Shown here one piece after another: positions 35,404 to 46,620 of a stretch of DNA of 64,000 nt. How positions within the stretch are numbered: position 1 is the first letter of the stretch; each line of letters begins with the position of its first letter. Below the pieces are notes generated by a model, which had not been told where the DNA came from, searched no databases, and was given only the letters and a program-made list of their open reading frames with translations. The stretch is from Agriotes lineatus (Eukaryota; Arthropoda; Insecta; Coleoptera; Elateridae), in contig OW679195.1 in the NCBI GenBank assembly GCA_940337035.1, positions 176,486,015 through 176,550,014 on the forward strand, in the 5' to 3' direction. The position numbers and the translations under genes were made by a program.

Positions 35404-35956
35404 AAAAAAATTTCTAGCGAGTAAAATGTATGCCATAGAATTTATATTGGGCCTACCTTCGATAGTGATCATAAATATTGTTCTCGATTTTTCATTTTCA
35501 TAATAAACCGCCCGCGACCATTCGACGTTGAGATACAAGTAAGTCCTCTCTGAAGACTGATCTATGAGGTAGAGTAACAACAGTACATAATGCGCGTGTG
35601 AACTTGATCAACTCCTTTATTTAAAAAACGAGCTGAAGCCTTTCATTTATACGATGTTTGGAAAAATATAATACGTACATAGACAATTCTGAAACAACTT
35701 AAGGGTAATGAAAATGTTATATATTCTAACTGAATCAATAGCAATGTAAATGTTATACCAATCTAACGTTATATACGATATTATTTAACTTTATCTACAA
35801 TATTTTTAGCGAATAAATTAGATAATTTCGCCTGTAGTGAAAAGAATTGGTTTACATTCTTTTGAAGTGGCAACTGTGGCACCAATTATTTTAAACGTAG
35901 TATTCGCTTATTATTATATTAATACTAGCTCAACACACCCATTAGGAGACAAACGT
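35404..35956. other. AT-rich spacer, nothing recognised
   Basis: No supported gene or repeat. Confidence 0.4.
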
Positions 35957-36150
35957 TCAGTCTTCTTCTACCACTTCAAGCTTTTCTTCAAGGCTGGGTG
36001 GTGGACCTACTCTTGGGGCCCTTGTCCAGTCCCACCTCTGCACCACACAACCTAGACTAATTCTTCAGTCTGTTTATATTTCTGTATTTTACAGCTGTGT
36101 AGCAGTAAACTTTCTGTTATTGCCGTCAGATGGCGTTAGAGGAAGCAAGC
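35957..36150 (+). repeat. Dispersed repeat, copy A
   Basis: It shares a series of blocks in the same order with 41165-41400: CTTCTTCTA, GGGTGGTG, TGCACCAC, a CAG(T/C)CT-TTAT run and GTAGCAG(T/C)AAAC. GGGTGGTG and the later TGCACCAC can pair, giving a hairpin of about 50-60 bases in both copies. Family unknown. Confidence 0.55.
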
Positions 36151-37470
36151 TCTTTGTCTAGGATGATGCAGCGTGATGGAAAATATCAATTTTAATAACT
36201 TTAAATTTCACAAACACAAGACTTAGCGCACAGACGATGTTTTATAGTTATATTTCAAATCATTTAATGCAAAGTTCCTTGAATTTACAAATGGTATTAT
36301 TTGCAATACAAATGCAAATGAAGGACGATGCCATTTTGTTCATTACAGGAAATAGCCCATAACGCAATAGTGTTTATCTTCAAAATCAATTTTATGTGTT
36401 CGAATTGTTATCGCCTTGTGAAGGAAATATTTATAGAAATATTTGAAAATACTTTTTTTTCTATATCCTCAAGATCTTAGAGAGTGAAAAGATGTTTGGT
36501 AGCCCCTCCGTTGGGACGTTAACTAATTATGAGACATCTCGTACAGCTTAGTATTTTTATAAATTATGTTGCCCTGTTGTTCACCTAGCTAAGTCAGTAT
36601 ACATGAAATCCTTATTTTGCCATAAGGATATAAAGTGTCAATATTTATCAAAAACAGGAAGCTGGCCTGCCACTCGGTGCTGAAATCAACTTCAAACTAC
36701 ATGCGCAAGAAAAGCCAATTGTTTTACACTAATAAATATTAGTTTGGGTTACAAATAAATCATTAACGCGCAATAGTTCTTAGCTACACAAAAACGCTAG
36801 CGAAATAGCTGTATCAGCATCACATTTACATTTAACTAACATTACAGAGCTGCCAACATAACTGTCTTTAATACGCAAACGTTAAATTGCATCGAAATCC
36901 GCTGTCCTAATATCTTGCATTAAAATCTCCCGTAGTAATTAGCGTAAGTTTTTTATTTGTCTACGAGGCACATTACTCTACAGTCGCGTAATTTTTAAAC
37001 ATGGCTTGAAGCGATCGCTTATTGCTCAGACTGCAATCTTTTTCTGTATCAGGTTACCTCAATATTAGAGTCTGGGAACTGATGTTTAGGAGATTGGGGC
37101 TCGTTCTCCCAATTGTTGCGGGGAAGTCCCTGTCTTATAGCTCAATAGGAACGTCACGAAACCCCTTGACGGCTTTGCGATAGTGTGTTTACCTTATACA
37201 TGATTCAAATTGAAACGTAAGAACAGGCTCGCTGCACACAAACACTTAATACAGCAGATTTTATTTACTGCACGTCTTTAGCTGTTTTTATATGAGTCGC
37301 TCACAAACATGCGCCCTCGAACTGGGCACGCCGGCGACTCCCTAAGTTCCCTGCGAACCCGAGATGCTTGGAAGATCCAGATGGGTCACTGAATACACAC
37401 AAATTTGAATGATCCATTGCACTAAAACAGGACCGTACCGTCACACTTTTCCTTGCATGCAAACACCCAC
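36151..37470. other. Gene-free region, GC-balanced in its second half
   Basis: AT-rich to about 36860, then more balanced and non-repetitive to about 37420. No reading frame or RNA is supported. Confidence 0.4.
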
Positions 37471-37474
37471 TGGC

Positions 37475-37707
37475 TAGACCGGGTGCCCGGTTCCAAAACC
37501 GAACATAGCAAAAGCATAGTGTATCAGAACGTTACTAGCAACACTTAATTTAATTTACAAAACAAAGTTGTTTAGATCAGAACTTTTAATTATAGGGGTA
37601 GAAGGGAGGCTCAAAGTCCTTAGACATCTATTACGTTAAACATATCATTGGTTTACTAAAAATTTAAACTGTGTTATGCTCGGCTTGGAAACCGGTAACT
37701 CGGTATA
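37475..37707 (-). mobile_element. 230-bp TA-flanked MITE, copy 2
   Basis: This is an inverted copy of 15527-15755, with ends TAGACCGGGTGCCCGGTT and the complement of AACCGGTAACTCGGTATA. The interior matches copy 1 along most of its length with scattered substitutions and small indels. No coding capacity. Confidence 0.85.
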
Positions 37708-38229
37708 TGTAAATTAAAAAATAAATAGTCTAGGCGAGGGGGCCAGATGCCCCTTCCAAAAGCATAATGTAACTATTAAATATGTAATAGACAATTTGTT
37801 GTTTATCAATCCATACTGTTCTAATGTACAACGTACAAACATAGTGCTGTGCTTTATTCAAATAGGCCCGGAAAAATTAGATATTGTTCCGAAACCAGGG
37901 TACAAGTAAAAGGTGTTTAAATAAAAAATATGCAAAGCGTTAGCCACAGATAGTGATACAATGGGTAATTATTGTGTATATAACGTTCTTATGATGGTAG
38001 ATTGATAATACTTGGTAATTTATCAAGTAAGCTTACTATGACTGACTATGTAGTATTTATTTACACTTCTTGTATGATTTTCTGAAAACACTAGGCTAAA
38101 CCGTCATAATGTATAATATTTTGTGTTAAGAGAAGAAATGTTTGTAGAATCTAAAATCATGCAGATCTAAAGTAGGCACAAACATTGTTATTAAAGTGCG
38201 TATAGAAAGTTCTAACGTTATAACTAAAA
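37708..38229. other. AT-rich spacer, nothing recognised
   Basis: No supported gene or repeat. Confidence 0.4.
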
Positions 38230-38760
38230 ATGTTGTAGCTCAGCAATTGGTGCATTAATTTAATGGAAGTCGCATCGATGCAAATAGTGAGTCGGTTCTA
38301 AAATTTGATACGCTTTGTCTTGTTTCAGATGCACAGGAATCCCAACCTTTAAGCGATACATAAATCGGCGATAAATCGCAGAATAGCTGTAAAATCGGGG
38401 CCGAGTGGTTGCGTTAGTGTTGTTATCTGAGTGTAATGACTGTAAGGGCCTGAGACCTCTCACCTTCACTTCCGCCTTCTAATAAGAGCCACTCTGGCAT
38501 CCTGCTCTGACCTAAGGTAAGCTGCTTATTTATCGGGTTATTGTTTTATTTGAAACCGTTGGAATGCAAATGGGTATCAGCAGAGGTTAATATTGAACGT
38601 AACTTCCGGAATATCATTTAAATGAGAACGACCTACAGCGTGCGCCGGAGCACAACAAATCCTGCTATTCACCGGAGCGGAATGCTCCTCTTGGCGTGTT
38701 TTCAGCAGGAACTGTATTAATTGTGACAGAATGCATTACTCGCTTTTTGCTGCTGCAACC
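38230..38760. other. GC-balanced unique block, possible cis-regulatory
   Basis: Complex sequence of even composition. The minus-strand frame at 38260-38469 has no recognisable features. Regulatory role inferred only. Confidence 0.25.
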
Positions 38761-39419
38761 TGCCGCGAAAAATGTTCGATTAACATAACAGTGAACGTCG
38801 TTGCTGAGATACTGCTATACATTATGCATAGATGCCGTATTGGCTTTGTGTTTGTTTTGTTGGGGCAGAGAAATTGGCTTGAACAAACAAAAACAAAAAT
38901 TGCGTATCGTGTACTTTTCAAACTAAAATCGTAGGTCGAGTGCAAAATGGTTTGTAAACAATTAGTAACTTTAAAAAGAAAATCCAAAGTAACAAAATCA
39001 GATTTTTAAAACGCTACAGTGAGTAGCTATTTCATCCAAAGACGACGCGGTCTAGTCGGGATTCAATCTTGGTTTTCTCGGAAATTCCCATGCAGTTGGC
39101 AGACAAAAGTTTGTTTTATATTTTTGTATTAATTATAAATAATAGCTGATTGTAAATTTTCAAATCAGGATTTGTTATTAAAATTAAAAGTCCTTCAACT
39201 ACCCACTCAGTGTTATGCCGCTGACGAGGTAAGTATAGACAGCAGTTAAAATAAACTGTTCTTGGTAAAAACAACGCGATCTTGTTAAAATTCAATTTTA
39301 CCTTTGACAAATAGAGAAACCGCGAAAATTGTAGAAGTTGAATTAAGGTTTTTATATATAGAATAAATTGCAAATTTGAAACCACTACTTATTATTATAC
39401 CAAACCGAAGTCCTCCAAC
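38761..39419. other. AT-rich spacer, nothing recognised
   Basis: No supported gene or repeat. Confidence 0.4.
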
Positions 39420-39429
39420 TACCTCATAA

Positions 39430-39801
39430 ATGACCACTTCCGGCGAGAGATCTTTGCTTCGAAATAATTCCGAGACGCATCGCTATTATTTACGCACTGG
39501 GCCTCACTCACCAAACCTAAAATTGTTACTCGCCGAGGGATTCCTCAAACAGGAACAACAATTTCGACAGAAGGAAAATGCTCGTTTAGCCGCCACTTTA
39601 CACTTGTCGAGCCCGCGTCATTCCGCTAATGTTAAAATAATGAGGGGCCCGGAAGAACGCCCTGGGGAACCCCGGCAGCGGCGCGGGCTGGAGCTGGGCA
39701 ATAAATTATTTGAGCCATCTCGCTGCGAGTCCCGTACGAACCGTTATCCGCTGACAAAAATACGATTTAGCGCTACCTGCCGCAAAGTGCGGACTCAATG
39801 A
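39430..39801 (+). CDS. Unassigned 123-codon ATG open frame
   Basis: This is the longest ATG-initiated frame outside the mobile elements. The predicted protein is basic and rich in Arg, Ser, Glu and Leu (LLLAEGFLKQEQQF, GEPRQRRGLELGNK). It has no signal peptide, membrane segment, cysteine pattern or known motif. It lies in a GC-balanced block (39420-40170) that also contains Hox-like CAATAAATTA at 39699, and frames open by chance are more likely in such blocks. It could be a small hypothetical protein or an exon, but I think non-coding regulatory DNA is likelier. Confidence 0.2.
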   Translation: MTTSGERSLLRNNSETHRYYLRTGPHSPNLKLLLAEGFLKQEQQFRQKENARLAATLHLSSPRHSANVKIMRGPEERPGEPRQRRGLELGNKLFEPSRCESRTNRYPLTKIRFSATCRKVRTQ

Positions 39802-40170
39802 ATAACTATCTTTGCCGTTGTAGTAACACCTGACTACCCATTGAATAGCAAGTAGCAATTGCGAAACGCTGGATTTATGCTCATGGCGGGCATTGTGGTC
39901 GTTTCCGTCTACGAGATGTTGAGCAAGGCGTTTTTAAAGAGCCGATACAGAAATAACACGCCGCGGTTATTATAAATAAATTAATAAGGAATCTGAAGTG
40001 AAAGTCAACTGAATTCCTTTGTGCTTTTTGCAGACCTACATGCTGCGCCGAGCAGGTCTAGTTATGCGGGAAGGACGTTTCTTTGGAGCTGCTAAAAACG
40101 CTCTTCTTGCGAGACAACTAACCTTAATCTCGCGGGAAACGCCGCTGCAGGAAGCGAGGTCGAAGTTAAT
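39802..40170. other. Remainder of GC-balanced unique block
   Basis: Continues the composition of the preceding open frame, without a frame of its own. Possible regulatory DNA, by inference. Confidence 0.25.
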
Positions 40171-41164
40171 AAAATAAAAATGATGTTTAAGTAGTGTAGC
40201 CTTGCTGGGCCATTTAGGTGTTTAATTTCTCAATTCCGCATAAATTACAGAAAATCATCGAGGAGATTATAATGTATAGTAATTTTAATTAAAAAGCTTC
40301 TCAAGCCTGGGTATCTCACTACTACTCTCTGTTGAAACATATCAGTACTTCAGCCATTTCTTAATTAAAAAATTATCTCAACTATAAGTTAGTACAGAAT
40401 AAAATATGTATATTTGACGCTATTTCTTTGTTGATTAAAGTTTGCCAATTCAATGTACCTTTGATGCGAATTCTCAACATTTAAAAGGTAATAATAAAAT
40501 TAAGAAAAACGATTGACAATAACGCATAGAATCAATGCATGCACTGAATTATCTAAGATGCACAATTTCGTCATGATAACATAAATATACTAAAAATAAA
40601 AATATTTAACATACAGAACAGAGCAATAAAGGGAAAACTACAAAGAAAAATAAAGTCACACACATATTTTATAAAGTAGCCAAAACCAAAAAAAAAGAAG
40701 ATACAATTGTTAAACATTGTTTTTCTCAGACACGTAGTTGATTATACGAAACACGAAAATTAAAATGCAAAACGAAGAACAGAACTAGCAGTTTCAACCT
40801 CAATCCAAATTTGGAAAAAATGTAGAAGCTGGTTAGCAGAAAACGACTACCGGCACTTTTACAAATAGTGGAAATGGGCTCCGCAAACAACACTAATAAA
40901 AAAATCGCATTGAAGAAAAAGATGAAGATGTTAAATAGTTAAACTTAAAAATAATTAAATTTTGAAGTTACTCTCTATCAAACACATCAGAAAATTATGT
41001 TATCTAGCTATCCATTTGGAAGCATTTACTTGTGAAGATCTTTAACAAAGACGACATAGCAAGATTATTCAAAAAAGGTAAGATAAACCTAGAGCTTAAC
41101 ATGCTCGTCATAAGACAGGAGAGGGTAAGGACTATACTCATCCTCAAGGGGTTTTTGACTACCT
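40171..41164. other. AT- and A-rich region, possible LINE debris
   Basis: From about 40600 to 40930 the plus strand is rich in A and encodes short Lys/Trp-containing stretches with many breaks, reminiscent of decayed LINE sequence. Not assignable. Confidence 0.3.
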
Positions 41165-41400
41165 TCCCTCTTTCTTCTTCTATCACTTTAGTCTTTCTTC
41201 TTTTAACACTTTAAGTCTTTCTTATAGACAGGGTGGTGCACGTACTTTTCTGATCCATTTTCAGTGGTCGCTTTGCACCACCCATCCTAGGCAAATCCGT
41301 CAGCCTTTATTTGAATCAATTGCTGTATTAATATGAATACACTGTTGAGTAGCAGCAAACAATGTGGGCAATTTCAAACGGCGGCCATTTTCAGTCTTTT
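41165..41400 (+). repeat. Dispersed repeat, copy B
   Basis: Related to 35957-36150. The potential hairpin is clearer here: GGGTGGTGCA at 41231-41240 pairs with TGCACCACCC at 41274-41283. The downstream shared block includes GAGTAGCAGCAAAC. Confidence 0.55.
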
Positions 41401-41641
41401 TTTCTTAGATGTGGTATCTAGGAGGTCGTATGGAAATACACTATTGCTGTTAAATTCAATAATGCAGGCTGCCATTGAGGATAAACGCCCACATTAAACA
41501 TGGAATAATATTTTCAAAATGGTGAGTTTGTCGATATCTTTAATGAAGTTAATTTATATCACCAGTTAATTTAGATGACTCGATTTTTTACTGTTAGATT
41601 TGATATAAAAATATTTGGAATTATAGTAGTTTATTTATCTA

Positions 41642-41742
41642 GAACGAAAAGTGGCATTTTAAAGACGAGAAAGTTGTTTACGTCCGAGGCGTCAGCCGAG
41701 GACGGAATTACTTGCGAGGACCTTTAAAAACACTTTTCGTTC
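41642..41742. repeat. Compound hairpin with GC core
   Basis: Outer arms GAACGAAAAGTG (41642-41653) and CACTTTTCGTTC (41731-41742) are exact complements. Inner arms contain ATTTTAAAGAC and ACCTTTAAAAAC. The core GTCCGAGGCGTCAGCCGAGGAC (41682-41703) forms a GC-rich stem. The arm motif with TTTAAAAACAC recurs at 58.9 and 59.4 kb. Confidence 0.65.
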
Positions 41743-41759
41743 GTGGTGACTACAACGGT

Positions 41760-42666
41760 TTATTTCATACTGCAAGTTTAATAAATTTTAAATAAAAAGT
41801 TGTAAATCATTTCAAATTTCATGTCAACAACTGACGTATAATTTTAAAGTACTTGAACTTTAAAATATTACTTTAAAGTACTAGGATTTTAATGTTCCAT
41901 TTTTTGTACCATATATAATCCGAAAAGTTTCATTTTTGACATCAGTATGAAATAAAGATGTTTATTTAGTCTAGTATAGCTTTTGATTTGGGCTAATGAA
42001 CAATTTTCGCAAAAATTTACTTTAACTCGTCGACATTCACTTTACTCACCAATAACGATACTCTATTCAAATTTAGCGCTCATTTGTGGGAGAGGCTTGT
42101 ACTAAATCTGTTTCTTAAACGTGATACAGAAGCAATTTAGCGTGAATGACTGAATATGGCAAATATATCAACAGCCAATAAAAAGTATGATGAATAAGTC
42201 CGATCGGTGACAATGCAGCGTGACGCACGAGTATACCGAAGTGTCATCTTTCAGTGTTCAATGTAAATGATGTTGTGTATGCATTTTTGACTTTTAAGCA
42301 TGGCAAAGCTTAAAATGAATGAAAATCCAGCAGTTTTTATTTGAATTGCAGAAAATATAAATTGTTAGTCCGACTATTATTTCTATAAAATTGGAACAAA
42401 CGACAACAGTCGGTTAGCGAAATGGATAATTTGTTAAAATTGTTGAACATGGTAACTTTGAAAACTAACCGATTGTTAAACGTAGAGTTTAAATCTAGTT
42501 TTTTTCAGAAAACTGTTTCTGTCATTTTGCCTGTATAGCTCTTAAAGCTGGGGACATATTTTTTTTAAATTATACTTGCGTGCTTACATAACTCGTGCTA
42601 CGACTAGTTTGTAACTTACACACACGTATATTAATGATGCACGTATCCTACTTGTATAGTAAGTAA
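41760..42666. other. AT-rich spacer, nothing recognised
   Basis: No supported gene or repeat. Confidence 0.4.
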
Positions 42667-43773
42667 CTAATATTTATCGATCTAAAAAAAGCATTCGACA
42701 CCGTTGACCACGAAATATTGATTAGGAAGTTAGAAGCGACAGGAATTAAAGGAAGAACATTAGAATGGTTTGCTAGTTATCTAGCTAATAGAGAACAATG
42801 TGTAAGTGTAAATGGAAAAACGGGAGAGTCAAAAATGCAAACAATAGGAGTACCTCAAGGATCAGTATTGGGACCACTTATGTTCCTTATTTACATAAAT
42901 GATATACATCAGTGTGGTATAAAAGGGGAAATAGTACTATTTGCAGACGACACCACCATTTTCTATATCAGCGAAAGCCTAACGCATCTTTTCAAAATGA
43001 TGCAAGAAGATATGGATAAACAAGGGGAATGGTTGAGACTTAACAAATTGACACCAAATACGCAAAAAACGAGCTATATGATTATATATAGAAACCAAGT
43101 GAACCATAACAGACAACTTGTACTTAACAATGCAGTAATTCAAGAGAAAACAAAAGCAACTTTCCTTGGACTTGAAATTACCAATAACCTAACGTGGGAA
43201 CGACATATCAATAAGGTTAAATCCAAAATAACTGCTGCCACAGGAATACTAAAAAGACTGCAAGGACTAATTCACGTACCAGTTCTAAAGAGTGTATATT
43301 ACTCACTTATCCACAGCCACCTGCAGTATATGATTGCTATATGGGGAAATAGTAGTAGAAAACTCCTAAAACCGCTTGAAGTCATCCAAAACAGAGCCGT
43401 AAGGAATATTTTTAACATGCCATATGGTACTCACAGAATAAGTATGTATACTTCAACTGACATACCACCCTTACTAATGATAAGAGACTTAAAAATTATC
43501 ATCTACATACATAAAGTGATAAATAAAACAAGTGCGAATACTGTAGTTATAACTAACCAAGACACACACACTTATGATACCCGGACAAAGACCCATCTGC
43601 ACATGAACCCAATAAATACTATGAAGTACGGCAGTAATGGACTGGAGCATAAGATGAAAACAATATATAATAATACTGTGACGATGGAAATAAAACAAAT
43701 GAGCAATATAATTAAATTCAAGAGGGAAGTCAAACAGGTGCTCATGAAGGATACTGAACAATATCTCATATAG
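42667..43773 (+). CDS. LINE reverse transcriptase, N-terminally truncated
   Basis: This is the polymerase that copies the element's RNA at a nicked target. The frame is open from 42667 and homology begins at once with FIDLKKAFDTVDHE (motif A, catalytic Asp), so the true N-terminus (endonuclease and the start of the RT domain) is missing. The annotated TTG at 42718 is not a real start. Counting from that codon, motif B is GVPQGSVLGPLMFLIYINDI at about 44-63 and motif C is LFADDTTIF at about 74-82. LGLEITNNLTWERHI follows, then a LQYMIAIWGN / LKPLEVIQNRAVRNIF thumb-like region. All catalytic aspartates are present and there is no internal stop in about 370 codons. It looks like a jockey or CR1/L2-group element; I cannot fix the clade by eye. 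Confidence 0.9.
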   Translation, partial: LIFIDLKKAFDTVDHEILIRKLEATGIKGRTLEWFASYLANREQCVSVNGKTGESKMQTIGVPQGSVLGPLMFLIYINDIHQCGIKGEIVLFADDTTIFYISESLTHLFKMMQEDMDKQGEWLRLNKLTPNTQKTSYMIIYRNQVNHNRQLVLNNAVIQEKTKATFLGLEITNNLTWERHINKVKSKITAATGILKRLQGLIHVPVLKSVYYSLIHSHLQYMIAIWGNSSRKLLKPLEVIQNRAVRNIFNMPYGTHRISMYTSTDIPPLLMIRDLKIIIYIHKVINKTSANTVVITNQDTHTYDTRTKTHLHMNPINTMKYGSNGLEHKMKTIYNNTVTMEIKQMSNIIKFKREVKQVLMKDTEQYLI

Positions 43774-43934
43774 AATAATATTGTATATGTATAGTGTAGT
43801 ATATTATGTAAGCAGTGTAATAGTTAGTATAGTGTAGTAAACAATATGTAATAATGGTAAATAACAAAGTAAACCTCTAACAATGAGCGCGAGCTCGCAG
43901 AGGTAGTATGTGCTAAATAAATAAATAAATAAAA
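42667..43934 (+). mobile_element. 5'-truncated non-LTR retrotransposon
   Basis: The unit starts abruptly within the reverse-transcriptase domain (about 42670), carries an intact remaining frame, about 160 bases of 3' untranslated sequence and a (TAAA)n tail at 43913-43934. Truncation at the 5' side and a simple-repeat tail are what target-primed reverse transcription leaves. I could not identify a target duplication with confidence. Confidence 0.88.
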
Positions 43935-44435
43935 ATATACGCCTCTGTGGCAATCTTTAAAAAATCATGAATTTCTACGTTTTTTAAACAGATTAATTCA
44001 GAATAAACTTTAAAGAACGATAAAGGAAATGATATTAAATATATATTAAACCACCTCGAGAAGTAGTAATAATAGGGTTATTGAATGTATGCCGATGAAT
44101 CGAAAAAATTGTCGAAATTAGAAACCTCTATAGTAAGTGATAATTTGGAAATTGTGGCATTCATATCTTACTCTTTCATTTAAATAAGTCACTGATTCAT
44201 TCTTTTAATAAAATGTTATCTGAGCAAGCTCAAAGGAAGTCAAGGGCAAAATTAATATCAAATTATTTTTTATTGCGTTGTAGCAATCAAATAATCAATG
44301 AGCAGTGACAAGATGAAATATATTTATTGCAAATTGAATTTATTTATAAAGGTGATATTAGTAATACCCTTGTGCTGTGTATCGTGCATATAAAAATATA
44401 GCCACCTATCAAAATGTTGTTTTTTTTAATTAAAA
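43935..44435. other. AT-rich spacer, nothing recognised
   Basis: No supported gene or repeat. Confidence 0.4.
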
Positions 44436-44439
44436 AATA

Positions 44440-45235
44440 GGTGTCCCGGCAAACGTTGTTTTGCCCAAAAATAATTTGTCTCTGAAACCCTGTTTCACCT
44501 CTATAGTGTTTTAATTTTATGTCATGTCCACCATCTTGGACTTAAAAATAAATGCCATTTTCGCAATCAACGTCCCAAAAAACCTCAATAACGACACCCA
44601 TATCGATTTTTAGGCTTATTTACCCCATTTCACCCCCTAAGGGGTTGATTTTCGGAAAATCACGAAATATGTGTTTGCTTATTTGTTTTTAGGAGTACTT
44701 CTAAGAAGTTTAAAGTCGAAATGTCTATTTAATATTATTTTTCCATACAAAATTGGAACCCTCATTTTACCCCTTTAGGGGTTGAATTTGGAAATATCAT
44801 TCCTTATTCCTTGTATACATCATAGCTGTGACCTACCCGGCGTTGCCCGGACATGATATTACGTGAACCTATGCGTGTGTGTTTTGAAACATAACTTTTC
44901 CATTGTTCTATTCCGGTTTTTCCATTCTGAAAAGAACCGACTTTTCGTAATTTTCCGAGTTTTCCACTCCGATTCTCCCATTTTTCTCTTTGAAAAGCCA
45001 TTCAGAAACAAAAACATACGAAATCCCATACAAAAATACCATAAGTACATCTTTTTGATTTTCCGAATTTTCCGACTTTCCGGTGGATTTTCCCCAAAAT
45101 ATTGTTCCATGCAAACCTTGTCCTGACAATTACGAACACAACAAAAAAAAAGCCAAATCGGTCGAGGCGTTCTCCAGTGATGATGTAACATACAAGCGGC
45201 AATTGATTTTTATTTATATAGATGTAAGTCATAAA
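44440..45235. repeat. RTE-like LINE 3' region, decayed
   Basis: It contains 'caccccctaaggggttgatt' and a second 'cccctttaggggttgaattt' about 140 bases later, then 'acccggcgttgcccgg' and 'aaatcggtcgaggcgttctc'. These are phrases typical of the 3' untranslated regions of RTE-type LINEs and derived SINEs in insects. The several overlapping open frames at 44804-45232 come from this repeat and are not genes. Confidence 0.5.
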
Positions 45236-45239
45236 TTAT

Positions 45240-46250
45240 ATGTATATAAATTTGAATGACTAAAGATGAACCAGCGAACCCACTATAACATGCATGGCTC
45301 TCGTTTAAGAAGTTGCTGTTTCTTTTATAAGATTTATTTAAAAGTACTGTGTATTGATAAAAATTAACCTACAATTTCACGAATTCAAGTAAAATGCATA
45401 GATGTTAAATGAAGTAAACAACTGCTAGCCACTAAGTGCTCCTTGAAAAGTTAAAAAATACTAGTTTGGCATGTCAAAAATGAACCTTTAGGATGTACAA
45501 GTACTTACTTTAATCAAGAAATTAAGATAGAAAATTGCTCAGACATTTTTAGATCAGGGTATACTGAAGTTAAGTTATTGGACTATCTCGAATAAGCTTG
45601 TTTATAATGTAGTAAGTACTATAGAATTTGAAAACTATGTTTTTGAGTAGATTTCTGATTCTCAATAAGAAATCATTAATAAACTAGATTTGTAATCAAG
45701 TAGAATTTATATAGCTATACTTATTCTGAAAAAAAATATGATTATACTTGTGTCGACAATATCAACTTGATAAAGATAGAAGTGGTTCGAGAAGTTATAC
45801 CAACAATCTAATCTGTTGGTCCAAAGAAAAGCGCATGAAGGAAAATCAGATTCCACCTTTCTATGGGTGTAATTGTTTTGGGAGGCATATTATAATTACG
45901 TGCGAACAACTCGCTGTAAAAAGCGTAACCTGAGGCGAAATTTGTCATATTTGGCTTTAGTTGAAAGTGAAATCTTGTGTGACCCAGATATGTAGAAGAC
46001 CGAGCGGCTTACAAGCCGGACTAATTAGCTAAAACCGACTGTTAGCTTTGGAAACTTGTGAATAACAAATGTGCCAATGAAGCTTGCATCGGAAAAATTA
46101 ATTGATCGCCGATGGGCGATGAGCACACTGCGATAATGGAGCGAAGCACTTTTACGTTGTTACTAATTGCAGAAATGAAACTAATTATAATGTATTCTAG
46201 ATAGCATTCATAGATTCGAAAAAGTGCATACATTTATTATTATACAAGGT
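45240..46250. other. AT-rich spacer, nothing recognised
   Basis: No supported gene. A tRNA-like phrase near 45995 was examined and rejected. Confidence 0.4.
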
Positions 46251-46620
46251 GTTTCAAAACTGCACGGCGCTAATTAGGTACATGTTAATATCTAAAGAAA
46301 CTCAAAAGTAACCAATTACGATATCGGGCATCGTCGACTAGCATTTATTTTCATGTAATTTCAAAGTCCGTATTAGTGTTAATAACAGTGGGGTTAAAAT
46401 ATATCCATTATGTTTAATAAAAATTAAATACGTTTTATGGTTTTTGTCAGTCTCTTCCTTGCTCGAGCCGGTGTCGTCTCCGAGGGATTGCACCGATTCT
46501 AAAAGCATTTATATATTTTTTGTCGAGTAAGATGTTAGCCTGTTCCACCAACCCTCCTCCTTTTCCCGGGCTTGGGACCGGCAACAGCAACTCAATCCAT
46601 CTCCACCCTCAATCTCATTC
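46243..46620. repeat. Insect repeat end and LINE-like lead-in
   Basis: Starts with TATACAAGGTGTTTCAAAAC, a common insect repeat terminus, and by 46540-46630 has a GC-richer stretch leading directly into the decayed reverse transcriptase. The boundary between the two is not clear. Confidence 0.35.

Noticed and set aside
43489..43769. Minus-strand frames of 65-90 codons in the 42.7-kb LINE
   Set aside because: Antisense to the intact reverse-transcriptase frame, with no family features.
44804..45232. Cluster of overlapping frames up to 110 codons on both strands
   Set aside because: They follow from a repetitive TTTTCCGA-rich RTE-like 3' region, open on both strands; not a gene.
45985..46050. 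tRNA-like phrase GACCGAGCGGC near 45995
   Set aside because: Only a D-arm-like fragment; no box B at the right distance and no cloverleaf.
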